A stretch of 64,000 bases of DNA from Prosthecodimorpha hirschii (GCF_001305515.1 NZ_LJYW01000001.1:4483642-4547641); one strand, 5' to 3'; positions 28,727-37,560 are shown, counted from the stretch's first letter. Made by a program: numbers and translations. Notes: generated by a model from the letters alone, not told the origin.

Positions 28727-29568
28727 CCGCGCCCGGACCCGTGATCGACGACGAAGAGGGCGGTGCGTCCCGCGCCGCCGGCGGGCTGCCCGCCTGGCTG
28801 CCGAAGGTCGTGCTGCCGCTGGTGCTGCTGGTGGTGCTGATCGGCTCCTGGGAGGCCTATGTGCGGCTCAACGCCGTGCCAGGCTACCTGCTGCCGAGCC
28901 CGATCACCGTCTACCTCGCCACCTTCCGCGACATCCCGTCGCTGCTGCCCGCGCTGCAGACGACGCTGACCATCACCGGCGTGGCGCTGCTGATCGCCAT
29001 GGTGTCGGGCGTCGCGCTGGCGATCGTGGTCGTCCAGTTCCGCTGGCTCGACTACGCGCTCGCCCCCTACATGGTCATCCTGCAGGTGACGCCGATCATC
29101 GCCATCGCGCCGATCCTGCTGATCTTCTTCGAGACCACGACCACGCTTTATTCCTGCGCGCTGCTGGTCACCTTCTTCCCGATCCTGGCCAACACCACCC
29201 AGGGCCTGAAGAGCGTCGACCACAATCTGCTCGATCTGTTCAAGCTCTACCGCGCGAGCCCCGGCCAGACCCTCTGGCTCCTGAAGCTGCCGTCGAGCCT
29301 GCCCTATCTGCTGACCGGACTGAGGATTGCCGGCGGACTGGCGCTGATCGCCTCGGTGGTGGCGGAATTCGCCGCCGGCGCGGCCGGCGCCAAGGGCGGC
29401 CTCGCCTTCCGCATCCTGGAGGCGCAGTACCGCATGCTGGTGCCGCGCATGTTCGTGGCGCTCTTGCTGCTCGCCCTGACCGGCGTCGCCATCTACGGTC
29501 TGACCAGCCTGATCACCCATCTGGCGCTGCGGCGCTGGCACGAGAGCGCGATCCGCCGCGAAAGCTGA
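28723..29568 (+). CDS. ABC transporter permease (nitrate/sulfonate/NMT1 type)
   Basis: A 281-residue inner-membrane permease with about six membrane segments after a 27-residue cytoplasmic tail. It has YLLPSPITVYLATFRD, typical of SsuC/ThiX-like permeases, and the EAA coupling loop around LFKLYRASPGQTLWLLKLPSSLPYLLTGLRIA, which contacts the ATPase. It overlaps the ATPase gene by four bases and is followed after 10 bp by the amidohydrolase, so transport and breakdown of the substrate are co-expressed. Confidence 0.92.
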   Translation: MTAPGPVIDDEEGGASRAAGGLPAWLPKVVLPLVLLVVLIGSWEAYVRLNAVPGYLLPSPITVYLATFRDIPSLLPALQTTLTITGVALLIAMVSGVALAIVVVQFRWLDYALAPYMVILQVTPIIAIAPILLIFFETTTTLYSCALLVTFFPILANTTQGLKSVDHNLLDLFKLYRASPGQTLWLLKLPSSLPYLLTGLRIAGGLALIASVVAEFAAGAAGAKGGLAFRILEAQYRMLVPRMFVALLLLALTGVAIYGLTSLITHLALRRWHESAIRRES

Positions 29569-29578
29569 GACGAGACCG

Positions 29579-30922
29579 ATGCAGACCGGATTTCTGAAGC
29601 CGATCGAGGCCGATACCCTGTTCCTGGCGCATGCCACCGTGCCGGTCGCGCTGGTCGACGGCGTGGATCTCGTGCCCGACCGCGACGGCCTCGCCGGCGT
29701 CGACATCCTGATCGCCGGCGGCCGGATCGCCCGCATCGCCCCGACCGGCGCGGCCGCCCCGCAGGACATCGCGGTCGCCGATCTCGATCGCGGCCTGATC
29801 TTCCCCGGCTTCGTCGAACTGCACACCCATCTCGACAAGGGCCATATCTGGCCGCGCCGGCGCAATCCGGACGGCACCTTCCAGGGCGCTCTGGAAAATG
29901 TCTCTGCCGACCGCCTGGCGCATTGGACCGCCGACGATGTCCGCCGGCGCATGGATTTCGCGCTGCGCAGCGCCTATGCGCACGGCACCACCGCGATCCG
30001 CACCCATATCGACTCGATCGCCCCGCAACACCGCATCTCCTGGCCGGTCTTCCGGGCCATGCGCGAGGCCTGGGAAGGGCGGATCGACCTGCAGGGCTCG
30101 CCGCTGTTCGGCATCAATTTCGCCGCCGACGAGGCCTTCGTCGATGCCATCGTGGCCGAGGTGGCGGCGCACGGGACCGGCATCCTCGGCGCGGTCACCT
30201 ATATGGTGCCGGAACTGGAGACGGGGCTCGCGACCCTCTTCCGCAAGGCGGCCGAGCACGGTTTCGATCTCGATTTCCATGTCGACGAGACCGGCGATCC
30301 GACGGTCAAGACCCTGGGGGTGATCGCCGAGACGGCGCTCGCGACCGGCTTCCAGGGCCGGATCACGGTCGGCCATTGCTGCTCGCTCGCCCGCCAGGAC
30401 GAGGCGACCGTCGACCGCACGCTGGACCTGATGGCGAAGGCCGGCATCGCCGTCGTCTCGCTGCCGATGTGCAACATGTATCTGCAGGATCGCGTGCCCG
30501 GCCGCACCCCGCGCTGGCGCGGCGTCACCCTGCTGCACGAGATGAAGGCGCGCGGCATTCCGGTCGCGGTTTCCTCCGACAACACCCGCGATCCGTTCTA
30601 CGCCTATGGCGATCTCGACCCGGTCGAGGTCTTCCGCGAGGCCGTGCGCATCCTGCATCTCGACCATCCGATGGGCGACTGGCCGGCCGTGATCGCCCGC
30701 ACGCCGGCGGCGGTCATGCGCCGTCCCGATCTCGGCGTGATCGCCGAGGGTGCGCCGGCCGATCTGGTACTGTTCCGGGCGCGCAGCTGGACCGAGTTCC
30801 TGTCGCGCCCGCAGGCCGACCGCACCGTGCTCCGGCGCGGCCGGGCGATCGACCGCACTTTGCCGGACTATCGCGAACTGGACGACCTGATGCACAACCG
30901 ATCCGAGCCTTCAGCGGAGTGA
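29579..30922 (+). CDS. Cytosine-deaminase-like amidohydrolase
   Basis: A 447-residue metal-dependent hydrolase of the CodA/AtzC branch. Metal and active-site residues are seen in VELHTHLDKGHIWPR (HxH), the DFHVDETGDP block, TVGHCCSLA, and VAVSSDNTRDPFYAYGD, where the late Asp sits. The substrate-side MCNMYLQDRVPGRTPRWRG loop resembles cytosine/isoguanine deaminase relatives. It probably deaminates or hydrolyses an imported nucleobase-like ring. It lies between the permease (10-bp gap) and the FAD oxidase (3-bp gap) in one operon. The exact substrate is not determined by sequence; deamination of cytosine itself is only one option. Confidence 0.8.
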   Translation: MQTGFLKPIEADTLFLAHATVPVALVDGVDLVPDRDGLAGVDILIAGGRIARIAPTGAAAPQDIAVADLDRGLIFPGFVELHTHLDKGHIWPRRRNPDGTFQGALENVSADRLAHWTADDVRRRMDFALRSAYAHGTTAIRTHIDSIAPQHRISWPVFRAMREAWEGRIDLQGSPLFGINFAADEAFVDAIVAEVAAHGTGILGAVTYMVPELETGLATLFRKAAEHGFDLDFHVDETGDPTVKTLGVIAETALATGFQGRITVGHCCSLARQDEATVDRTLDLMAKAGIAVVSLPMCNMYLQDRVPGRTPRWRGVTLLHEMKARGIPVAVSSDNTRDPFYAYGDLDPVEVFREAVRILHLDHPMGDWPAVIARTPAAVMRRPDLGVIAEGAPADLVLFRARSWTEFLSRPQADRTVLRRGRAIDRTLPDYRELDDLMHNRSEPSAE

Positions 30923-30925
30923 CCC

Positions 30926-32341
30926 ATGGCCGATCTCGCGAAGTTCCGGGCCCTGATCGACGGCGTCCGGATCGAGGACAATGCCCAGATCGTCAAGCAG
31001 AAGAGCCGCGACTTCTACTGGTACTCGCCGGTCCTGAAGCGCCAGCTGGACCATGTCACCGCCGATCTGATCGTCACCCCGCGTGACGAGGCCGAGGTGA
31101 TCCGCATCCTGGCCGCGGCCTACGAGACCGGCGTGCCGGTGACGACGCGGGGCACCGGCACGGGCAATTACGGCCAGGCCATGCCGCTCTCCGGCGGCGT
31201 CGTGATGGCGCTGACCGAGCTGAAGCAGGTCGGCGCGATCCGGCCGGGCTCGGTGACGGCGGGTGCCGGCATCGTCATCTCCGAGCTCGATGCCGCCACT
31301 CGCGCCCATTCCGGCCAGGAATTGCGGCTGCATCCCTCGACCTATCGAACGGCCACGATCGGCGGCTTCATCGCCGGCGGATCCGGCGGCGTCGGCTCGA
31401 TCAACTGGGGCGGCCTGCGCGACCTCGGCAACGTGATCCGCGCCCGGGTGGTGACCTGCGAGGCAAGCCCGCGCGTGCTCGACATCACCGGCGACGATCT
31501 CTCCAAGGTGATGCACGCCTACGGCACCAACGGCGTGATCACCGAAGTCGAGATGCCGCTGACCGCCGCCTATGACTGGATCGACGTGCTGGTCGGCTTC
31601 GACGACTTCATGGCCGCGGTGCGTTTCGGCGACGAGCTCGGCAACGAGGACGGAATCCTGGTCAAGGAGATCGCCCCGATCGCCGCGCCGGTGCCCTACG
31701 ACTACTTCCTGCGCCACCAGAAATTCCTGCGCCGTGACCAGTCGGTCGTGGTCGTGATGGTCGCCCCGCACGCGATGGGGGCCTTCGAGACCTTCGTGGC
31801 GCGCCGCAAGGCCGAGATCGTCTACCGCTCCGACAAGGCGACGGCCGAGGAGTTGAAGAGCCTGCCGCCGGCCTACGAACTGGCCTGGAACCACACCACC
31901 CTGCGGGGCCTCCGGGTCGATCCGTCGATCACCTATCTGCAGGTCCTCTATCCGTTCCCGACCCATGTCGAGAGCGTCGAGCGGATGGTCGGCCTCCTCG
32001 GCGACGAGGTGCCGGCGCATTGCGAGTTCGTCCGCTTCGACGGGCGCGTCACCTGCTTCGGGCTGCCGATCGTGCGCTACACCAGCGAGCCGCGCCTCGA
32101 CGAGATCATGCGTCTGCACGAGGCCAACGGCTGCCCGATCTTCAATCCGCACCGCTACACGCTGGAGGAGGGCGGCATGAAGCAGTCCGATCCGATCCAG
32201 CTCGCCTTCAAGCGCGAGGCCGATCCGAAGGGACTGCTCAATCCGGGCAAGATGATCGCCTGGGAAGACCCGGATTTCGATTTCTCGTCCGGCAAGCTGT
32301 TCCTCTTCCCCGGCCTCGCCGCGGCCGCCGCCCGTGCGTAA
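30926..32341 (+). CDS. FAD-binding (PCMH-type) oxidoreductase
   Basis: A 471-residue flavoprotein of the FAD_binding_4/D-lactate dehydrogenase-like family. The FAD-binding region includes VPVTTRGTGTGNYGQAMPLS, then GAGIVISELDAATRAHSG and TIGGFIAGGSGGVGSINWGG with AYGTNGVITEVEMPL. The C-terminal end DPKGLLNPGKM is the standard signature. No signal peptide or membrane segment is seen. As last gene of the transporter/amidohydrolase operon, it could oxidise the imported heterocycle or a product; a role in purine oxidation is an inference from context. Confidence 0.82.
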   Translation: MADLAKFRALIDGVRIEDNAQIVKQKSRDFYWYSPVLKRQLDHVTADLIVTPRDEAEVIRILAAAYETGVPVTTRGTGTGNYGQAMPLSGGVVMALTELKQVGAIRPGSVTAGAGIVISELDAATRAHSGQELRLHPSTYRTATIGGFIAGGSGGVGSINWGGLRDLGNVIRARVVTCEASPRVLDITGDDLSKVMHAYGTNGVITEVEMPLTAAYDWIDVLVGFDDFMAAVRFGDELGNEDGILVKEIAPIAAPVPYDYFLRHQKFLRRDQSVVVVMVAPHAMGAFETFVARRKAEIVYRSDKATAEELKSLPPAYELAWNHTTLRGLRVDPSITYLQVLYPFPTHVESVERMVGLLGDEVPAHCEFVRFDGRVTCFGLPIVRYTSEPRLDEIMRLHEANGCPIFNPHRYTLEEGGMKQSDPIQLAFKREADPKGLLNPGKMIAWEDPDFDFSSGKLFLFPGLAAAAARA

Positions 32342-32359
32342 CGGTCGCGCCACCCGAAC

Positions 32360-32690
32360 CCCTTCAAATCTCTCGCCTCCTTCCCGTTCTCCCTGTCGGC
32401 GAGAAGGGGCCCGAAGGGCGGATGCGGGGGGCAATATCGCGGCCTCTGCCGCCCTCCCGGCCCCGGAATCCACCTCGGACCGCCGGTCTCTCGCCCCTCG
32501 CAGCATCCCACCCCTCATCCGGCCTTCGGCCACCTTCTCCCGCAAGGGGAGAAGGGGATGGCGCGGGGCCGGGGCAGGGGGGCGGCAAGGATCTTCGGCA
32601 CCGGATAACCCCCCTCCGAATCTCACGCCTCCTTCCCCTTCGCCCCGCCGGGGAGAAGGGGAGGGTGCGGGAACGGGGCAGGGGGCCTGC
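32360..32690. repeat. Rhizobiales-type intergenic palindromic repeats (three units)
   Basis: The 377-bp gap after the FAD oxidase gene is filled with repeats. At 32378-32425 and 32618-32668 lies the pair CTCGCCTCCTTCCC..TTC / GGAGAAGGGG, and at 32508-32552 the unit CCCCTCATCCGGCCTTCGG with CCTTCTCCCGCAAGGGGAGAAGGGG, which folds through CTTCTCCC and GGGAGAAG. Such elements are scattered between genes in many Rhizobiales and act at RNA 3' ends or not at all. No gene is present. Confidence 0.8.
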
Positions 32691-32718
32691 GTGCTTTTTA
32701 CCTGGAGCCTGGTTGTCG

Positions 32719-33300
32719 ATGAAGATTCTCGTGCTGTTTGCCCATCCCGTCGAAACGAGCTTCAACGCGGCCATCCATGCCCGGATCGTCGAGACGTTGC
32801 GGGCCGCGGGCCATGAGGTGGACGACTGCGACCTCAATGCCGAGGGCTTCAATCCGGTGATGAGCCGGGAGGATCGGCTCAACTATCATACCGTTCCGGC
32901 CAATCGCGGACCGGTCGCCGGCTATGTCGAGCGGGTGCTGGCGGCCGAGGCCATCGTGATTTCCACGCCGATCTGGAATTTCGGCTTCCCGGCCATTCTG
33001 AAGGGCTTCTTCGACAAGGTCTTCCTGCCCGGCGTCTCGTTCCGGATGGAGGGCGGCTCCTGGAAGCCGAACCTCTTCAACATCCGCAAGATCGCGGCGG
33101 TGACCACCTATGGCGGCACCCGCTGGCGCGCCTTCCTGGCCGGCGATCCGCCGCGCAAGATCGTCACCCGCTCGTTGCGTGCCGTGATCCGGCGCACCGG
33201 ATCGGTGCGCTACATCGCCCATTACGACATGAACAACACCACGCCGGAACGCCGCAAGGCCTTCCTGGATCAGGTCGAACGCGAAATGAAGGCGTTCTGA
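32719..33300 (+). CDS. NAD(P)H-dependent flavin oxidoreductase (quinone-reductase/flavodoxin-like fold)
   Basis: A 193-residue flavodoxin-fold protein starting MKILVLFAHPVETSFNAAIH, the FMN/FAD phosphate-binding opening of the Flavodoxin_2 (MdaB/KefF/NQO) family. AIVISTPIWNFGFPAILKGFFDKVFLPG is the second family block and contacts the isoalloxazine ring. Such enzymes reduce quinones or azo/nitro compounds by two electrons and protect against electrophiles. The next gene on the same strand, 247 bp on, is a MarR regulator of a family that often controls reductases of this kind, but linkage is not proven. Confidence 0.88.
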   Translation: MKILVLFAHPVETSFNAAIHARIVETLRAAGHEVDDCDLNAEGFNPVMSREDRLNYHTVPANRGPVAGYVERVLAAEAIVISTPIWNFGFPAILKGFFDKVFLPGVSFRMEGGSWKPNLFNIRKIAAVTTYGGTRWRAFLAGDPPRKIVTRSLRAVIRRTGSVRYIAHYDMNNTTPERRKAFLDQVEREMKAF

Positions 33301-33514
33301 GCCGGCCGACCGGACCCGTCCGGCGGGATCGGCGCGGAAGAAACGCGGACCGGCCCGTGAGCCGGCCCGCGCCCATTTCCTCCGAGCGCGCCAAGGATGG
33401 CCCGTGAGATCCGGCCCGGCAATGCGGCATTTTTGGCGAACATGCCGAAAGGGAAGACCTATCGGGAAAGGTCAAAGGGCGTCGCACCGGAATCCGCGCG
33501 CGACTGATACGAAA

Positions 33515-33542
33515 TTGACATGCAAGGGTGTTACGCGACAAT
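33515..33542 (+). promoter_or_regulatory. Candidate promoter giving a leaderless marR message
   Basis: TTGACA at 33515-33520 and GACAAT at 33537-33542 are spaced 16 bp apart. Transcription would then begin at about 33548-33550, at the ATG of the MarR gene itself. That start codon has no recognisable ribosome site, which fits a leaderless transcript. Confidence 0.4.
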
Positions 33543-33547
33543 TCATC

Positions 33548-34045
33548 ATGAGCTTCAGCTATCGCAAGACGATCACCTATCGGCTCGCCCAGGCCGCCAA
33601 GGCCCACCGCGCCCGCTCCGGGACGCATCTCGCCCGGATCGGCCTGCATCCAGGACAGGAAACGGTCCTGAAATCGCTGGCCGAGACGGACGGTCAGACC
33701 ATGACCCAACTCGCCCAGGCCTTGAGCGTGCAGCCGCCGACCGTCACCAAGATGATCACGCGGCTGGCCGCTCAAGGGTTGGTGCGTCGAGCCGCGTCGG
33801 AAACCGACGGCCGCCTCGCCCGGGTGCATCTGACCGAGATCGGACGCGCCCGGATCGAGGATGTCGACAAGGCCTGGAAGCGCCTCGAGAAGGAGGCACT
33901 CGCCGGGTTCGACGACAAGGATCGCAAGCGCATCCGCAAGCTGCTGCGCGAAATCGAGCGCAACCTGACCGGCGTCGCCATCCCGCCCGACGACGAGCCG
34001 ACGCCCGAAGAGGAAGCCGTGCCGGACGAGGAAGGCGCGGAATGA
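33548..34045 (+). CDS. MarR-family transcriptional regulator
   Basis: A 165-residue winged-helix regulator. After an N-terminal dimer helix (YRLAQAAKAHRARSG) and LGLHPGQE-type turn, the DNA-binding domain runs from about residue 50 to 100: MTQLAQALSVQPPTVTKMITRLAAQGLVRR is helix-turn-helix and ASETDGRLARVHLTEIG the wing with the conserved D-x-R. The C-terminus is unusually acidic (PPDDEPTPEEEAVPDEEGAE). The ATG at 33548 is the start that gives the family-type N-terminus; it lacks a ribosome site. Likely target: the flavin oxidoreductase upstream or itself. Confidence 0.87.
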   Translation: MSFSYRKTITYRLAQAAKAHRARSGTHLARIGLHPGQETVLKSLAETDGQTMTQLAQALSVQPPTVTKMITRLAAQGLVRRAASETDGRLARVHLTEIGRARIEDVDKAWKRLEKEALAGFDDKDRKRIRKLLREIERNLTGVAIPPDDEPTPEEEAVPDEEGAE

Positions 34046-34148
34046 TCCGCACGGCCCGGTCGCGGCCGTCGGCGGTGCGTCCGGAAGCTCGCTAGGCTCC
34101 CCCGATGGGGAGCCGATCCGGTCGCCGGCTTGGGACCTGCTGCGGCCT

Positions 34149-35246
34149 TCAGCCCGCCATGGGCGGGCCGCCGACCAGGGTGGCGCCGAGAATCAGGATG
34201 CCCATCGTCAGGATCGCCAGTGCGCCGAGGATTTCGGCGCCGCGGACGATGCGCGTGCTCCAGGGACTGTCGAACCCGGCCAGTCCGAGGGCGAAGCTCT
34301 TCGCCGAGACGGCCAGGCTCGCCAGCACGGCGACGGTCAGGCCGGTGCCGACCGCCATCGCCAGCGTGGCCAGCACGCCGGCCCACCAGAGCTTCTGCGA
34401 GAAGGCGAAGACCAGCACGATCAGCGCGCCCGTGCAGGGCCGGATGCCGACCGAGACCACGGCCGACAGCGCGCGCCGGAGCGACAGGGGGTCGGTGAGC
34501 TGGCGCGGATCGGGCGCATGCAGGTGGCCGCAATCCTCGCAGGCGACGACCGGCTGAAACCGGGCCGGCTTAGGGCCGGGGCCGCCGGGGCGGGCCAGCC
34601 GCAGGGTCGGGCTGTGGCCGCAGTCCGGACCGTGGGCATGATCGAAGGCCGCGCCCGAAAGGCCGGCGGGGCCTCCGGCCATGGCCGGTTGCGCCAGGGC
34701 GGAGAACACGCGGCCGCGCCGCAGCGCCTTGGTCCAGACCAGCCACAGGCCGAGCGCGGTGATCAGGCTGCCGCTCGCCAGTTCCAGGCCGCGGGTCGCC
34801 TCGGTCATGGCGATGCTGGTCAGGTTGAGGACGAAAACCGCTGCGGCGACGAACAGGATCGCGGTCAGCGCCTGGAACAGCGCGGACACGAAGGACAGCA
34901 GCACGCCGCGCTTCAGCGTCTCGCCGTTGGCGACCACATAGGAGGCGATCACGGCCTTGCCGTGCCCGGGGCCGGCGGCATGGAACACGCCATAGGCGAA
35001 GGCGAGACCGACCAGCCCGGCCACGGCGGTCGGATCGGTCTTGAGCGCCCGGACGGCGCCGGTCAGCGCCCGATAGAAGGCGGATTGCTGCTGGGCGATC
35101 CAGCCGAAGAGGCCGGTGCCGCCCCCGCCGCCGGCCTCGGGCGCCGCGACCCCGAACGGGCCGGCCGCATCGACGCTGCCGCCGGCGGCGGCCAGGACGA
35201 CTGCGGCGGCGAGAAGCAGGAGGGCGAGGCGGCGCGATCGGATCAT
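34149..35246 (-). CDS. NicO-family nickel/cobalt transporter (RcnA-like)
   Basis: A 365-residue membrane protein with an N-terminal signal-like segment and about six membrane helices. The NicO hallmarks are HAAGPGHGKAVIASYVV, whose His residues line the metal path, and VSVGIRPCTGALIVLVFAF. Between helices is a soluble loop rich in metal ligands (FDHAHGPDCGHSP and ACEDCGHLHAPDP). RcnA-type members export Ni/Co; others import. The DUF1007 gene immediately upstream (16-bp gap) is the usual partner in alphaproteobacteria. The genome also encodes a cobalt-type nitrile hydratase in this window. Confidence 0.9.
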   Translation of the reverse strand: MIRSRRLALLLLAAAVVLAAAGGSVDAAGPFGVAAPEAGGGGGTGLFGWIAQQQSAFYRALTGAVRALKTDPTAVAGLVGLAFAYGVFHAAGPGHGKAVIASYVVANGETLKRGVLLSFVSALFQALTAILFVAAAVFVLNLTSIAMTEATRGLELASGSLITALGLWLVWTKALRRGRVFSALAQPAMAGGPAGLSGAAFDHAHGPDCGHSPTLRLARPGGPGPKPARFQPVVACEDCGHLHAPDPRQLTDPLSLRRALSAVVSVGIRPCTGALIVLVFAFSQKLWWAGVLATLAMAVGTGLTVAVLASLAVSAKSFALGLAGFDSPWSTRIVRGAEILGALAILTMGILILGATLVGGPPMAG

Positions 35247-35262
35247 GGCCGGCTCCCACCCG

Positions 35263-35931
35263 TCACGGGCATTTGACGGTGATGCGGTTGGCGAACTGGC
35301 GCGTGACGGCCTGCAGGTCGGCCGGCAGTTCGCGCTCGGTGGCCGGAATCTGGCTGAGGATCGCGGCCGTCGCGCCCTCGGGCTCGCCCTTCTTGTGCAC
35401 GTCGATGCTGCATCCGGGCGGGCTGCCGACCAGGAGGGCCGGCTCCTGCTCGACCAGGGTGAAGTCGACGAAATAGCCGGGGTCGTAGACTTCCAGTTCC
35501 ACGGCCGTGCCCTTGGCGGCGATCGGCTCGATCAGCGGCAGGGTGTAGAACAGCGTCAGGAAGCCGTCGCGCATCTGCAGCCAGTATTCGGACGGCAGCT
35601 TGAAGCCCTTGCGCTTGCCGGCGAGCTTCAGGAAGGTGAAATAGTCGTATTCCTTCAGAGAATCGACATTGATCTTGGCGAGCGGTTGCAGCTCTTCCTT
35701 GGAGAACTTGCCGTCGCCGTCGGTGTCCAAGCCCTGCGTGGCGAAGGCCGAGAAGGCGTCGTCGAAGCGCCAGACCTGGCGGATCGCACTGATCTGGCCT
35801 TTGCCATCGAAGACCAGTTCGGCGCGGGCGTCGACGAAGACATGCGGATGGGCCGCCGCGGGGCCGGCGGCGCCGAACCAGGCGCCCAGGGCAGCGAGCA
35901 ACGCGATGGAGGCGCGGGAGAGGTTCACCAT
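35263..35931 (-). CDS. DUF1007-family periplasmic protein, partner of the NicO transporter
   Basis: A 222-residue exported protein. The ATG at 35931 (ribosome site GGCAGG) gives a good signal peptide ending AAGPAAA; the predicted mature N-terminus is then HPHVFVDARAELVFD, whose HPH is typical of DUF1007 and could bind metal. DTDGDGKFSKEEL near residue 70 looks like an EF-hand loop. The C-terminal part (PGCSIDVHKKGEPEG, FANRITVKCP) is family-typical. DUF1007 proteins are almost always next to NicO transporters and probably deliver or sense the metal in the periplasm. Confidence 0.85.
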   Translation of the reverse strand: MVNLSRASIALLAALGAWFGAAGPAAAHPHVFVDARAELVFDGKGQISAIRQVWRFDDAFSAFATQGLDTDGDGKFSKEELQPLAKINVDSLKEYDYFTFLKLAGKRKGFKLPSEYWLQMRDGFLTLFYTLPLIEPIAAKGTAVELEVYDPGYFVDFTLVEQEPALLVGSPPGCSIDVHKKGEPEGATAAILSQIPATERELPADLQAVTRQFANRITVKCP

Positions 35932-35987
35932 GGGACCTGCCGTTCGGGTGGGCGGGAGCATGCGCCGATTCTGAGCCAGCATGAAGA

Positions 35988-36938
35988 TCACGAAGATGGC
36001 ACCAGAGCGGCAACGCGCGCCGGCGGCGGCGTGGCCGAGAAGCCTTTCTGGCGGCAACTGTCGAACCAGCCGACCAGGAAGTCGACGAAGACGCGGACCT
36101 TGCCGGACAGATGCCGGCGGTGCGGATAGACCGCGTAGATCGCGGTCGAACGCGGCTCGTAGTCTTCGAGCAGGGCGACCAGACGGCCGTCGGCCAAGGC
36201 CTCGCGCGCCGTGAACCAGGGCAGCCGCGCATAGCCCAGGCCCCTCAGCGCCGCCAGGCGGGCGACCTCGGGGCTGTTGACCTCGATCCGCGGCGCCATC
36301 GGAATGACGACCCGTTCCTCGCCGTCCCGGAAGGCCCAGTTGTGCCGGCCGCGATAGTTGGTGTCGATGATGCCGGGCTGGCCGATCAGGTCGGCCGGCG
36401 TCTGCGGCCGCGGCCGTTCCGCCAGGAAGGCCGGCGAGGCGGTCAAGACGCTGCGGAAATCGGCGAGTCGGCGGGCGATCAGGCTGGAATCGGTCAGTTC
36501 GGTGATCCGGATGGCGACATCGAAGGCCTCCTCGACCAGATCGACGAAGCGGTCGTCGAGGCGCAGGTCGACCGCGATCTGCGGCTGGGCGACCAGGAAC
36601 TCCATGATCGCATGGCCGAGTTCGGCATCGCCGAAGCTGCGCGGCGCGGAGATCCTGAGGAGGCCGCGCGGCTCGCGATGGGTGTCGCGCACGCTGTCGG
36701 CGAGATCGTCGATCCGCTGCAGGATCTCGCCGGCCTCGCGGAAATAGGCCTGGCCGACCTCGGTCAGGGACAATTGCCGGGTCGTCCGGTTGAGCAGCCG
36801 GACGCCGAGCTCGTCCTCGAGATCCTTCACATATTTGGAGATCAGCGCCTTCGACTTGGCGGTGCGGCGGGCCGCGGCCGAGAAGCCGCCGGCCTCGACC
36901 ACGGCGATGAAGGCCTGCATGCGGGTGACGGTATCCAA
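35988..36938 (-). CDS. LysR-family transcriptional regulator
   Basis: A 316-residue regulator. The start is placed at the TTG at 36938 (GGAG upstream), giving MDTVTRMQAFIAVVEAGGFS, the usual start of this LysR subgroup; an ATG six codons later is the alternative. Residues 1-60 form the winged helix (SAAARRTAKSKALISKYVKDLEDELGVRLLNRTTR). The rest is the LysR substrate-binding domain (GLLRISAPRSFGDAELG, DLVEEAFDVAIRI, NSPEVARLAALRGLGYARLP). It is divergent from the DoxX gene, 144 bp away, which is the most likely target. Confidence 0.9.
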   Translation of the reverse strand: MDTVTRMQAFIAVVEAGGFSAAARRTAKSKALISKYVKDLEDELGVRLLNRTTRQLSLTEVGQAYFREAGEILQRIDDLADSVRDTHREPRGLLRISAPRSFGDAELGHAIMEFLVAQPQIAVDLRLDDRFVDLVEEAFDVAIRITELTDSSLIARRLADFRSVLTASPAFLAERPRPQTPADLIGQPGIIDTNYRGRHNWAFRDGEERVVIPMAPRIEVNSPEVARLAALRGLGYARLPWFTAREALADGRLVALLEDYEPRSTAIYAVYPHRRHLSGKVRVFVDFLVGWFDSCRQKGFSATPPPARVAALVPSS

Positions 36939-37082
36939 ATTCAATCGTCTCCGTTTGTCGAACAATACGTCTCTTGATGCGATGATTGTCAATAGATGGG
37001 TTGGATGGCTATCTCTCGGCTCACCAACGGCCCCCGCCCTCCCGAACCTGACCGGGCCGTCTTTCCAGATTGGAGTCCTGTC

Positions 37083-37499
37083 ATGAACCGTCTTGATCCC
37101 GCCTATGGCGCTCTCGCTCTCCGTCTTGCCCTCGGTGTGATGGCCCTTTCCCACGGCCTGCTCAAGGTTCTCGTCTTCACGATTCCGGGTACGGTCGGCT
37201 ACTTCGGCAGCCTGGGCCTGCCGGCCATCGCCGCCTATGCGACCATCGCGCTCGAAGTCGGCGGCGGCCTCGCCCTGATCGCCGGCGTCCTGGTCCGCCC
37301 GATCGCCGCCCTCTATGTCCCGCTGATGCTCGGCGCGGCCATCTTCGGCCATGGCGGCAACGGCTGGGTCTTCTCGGCCCCGAACGGCGGCTGGGAATAT
37401 CCGGTGTTCCTGGCGGTCGCCTCCCTGGCGCAGGTCTTCCTCGGCGCCGGCGCCTTCGCGCTGCTGCCGGAGGCCGGCCGCAAGCCCGCCTTCGCCTGA
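37083..37499 (+). CDS. DoxX-family membrane protein
   Basis: A 138-residue protein with four membrane segments and DoxX features: LRLALGVMALSHGLLKVLVF, FGSLGLPAIAAYATIALEVGGGLAL and GAAIFGHGGNGWVFSAPNGGWEYP. DoxX-like proteins are linked with oxidative-stress and quinone-linked systems but are not well defined. It is under probable control of the divergent LysR gene. A strong hairpin follows 26 bp after the stop codon. Confidence 0.9.
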   Translation: MNRLDPAYGALALRLALGVMALSHGLLKVLVFTIPGTVGYFGSLGLPAIAAYATIALEVGGGLALIAGVLVRPIAALYVPLMLGAAIFGHGGNGWVFSAPNGGWEYPVFLAVASLAQVFLGAGAFALLPEAGRKPAFA

Positions 37500-37525
37500 T
37501 CTCCTCGACCGTCCGAAAGACCTGT

Positions 37526-37560
37526 GCGGCGCCGGTTCCCGGAAGGGAATCCGGCGCCGC
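37526..37560. terminator. Strong hairpin after the DoxX gene
   Basis: GCGGCGCCGG-TTCCC (37526-37540) pairs with GGGAA-CCGGCGCCGC (37545-37560) through a single bulged T around a GGAA tetraloop. There is no T-run, but the stem is the most stable structure nearby and probably ends the message. Confidence 0.55.

Noticed and set aside
34518-35276. A long plus-strand frame antisense to the NicO gene
   Set aside because: The minus-strand gene has clear NicO motifs and a signal peptide; the antisense product matches nothing.
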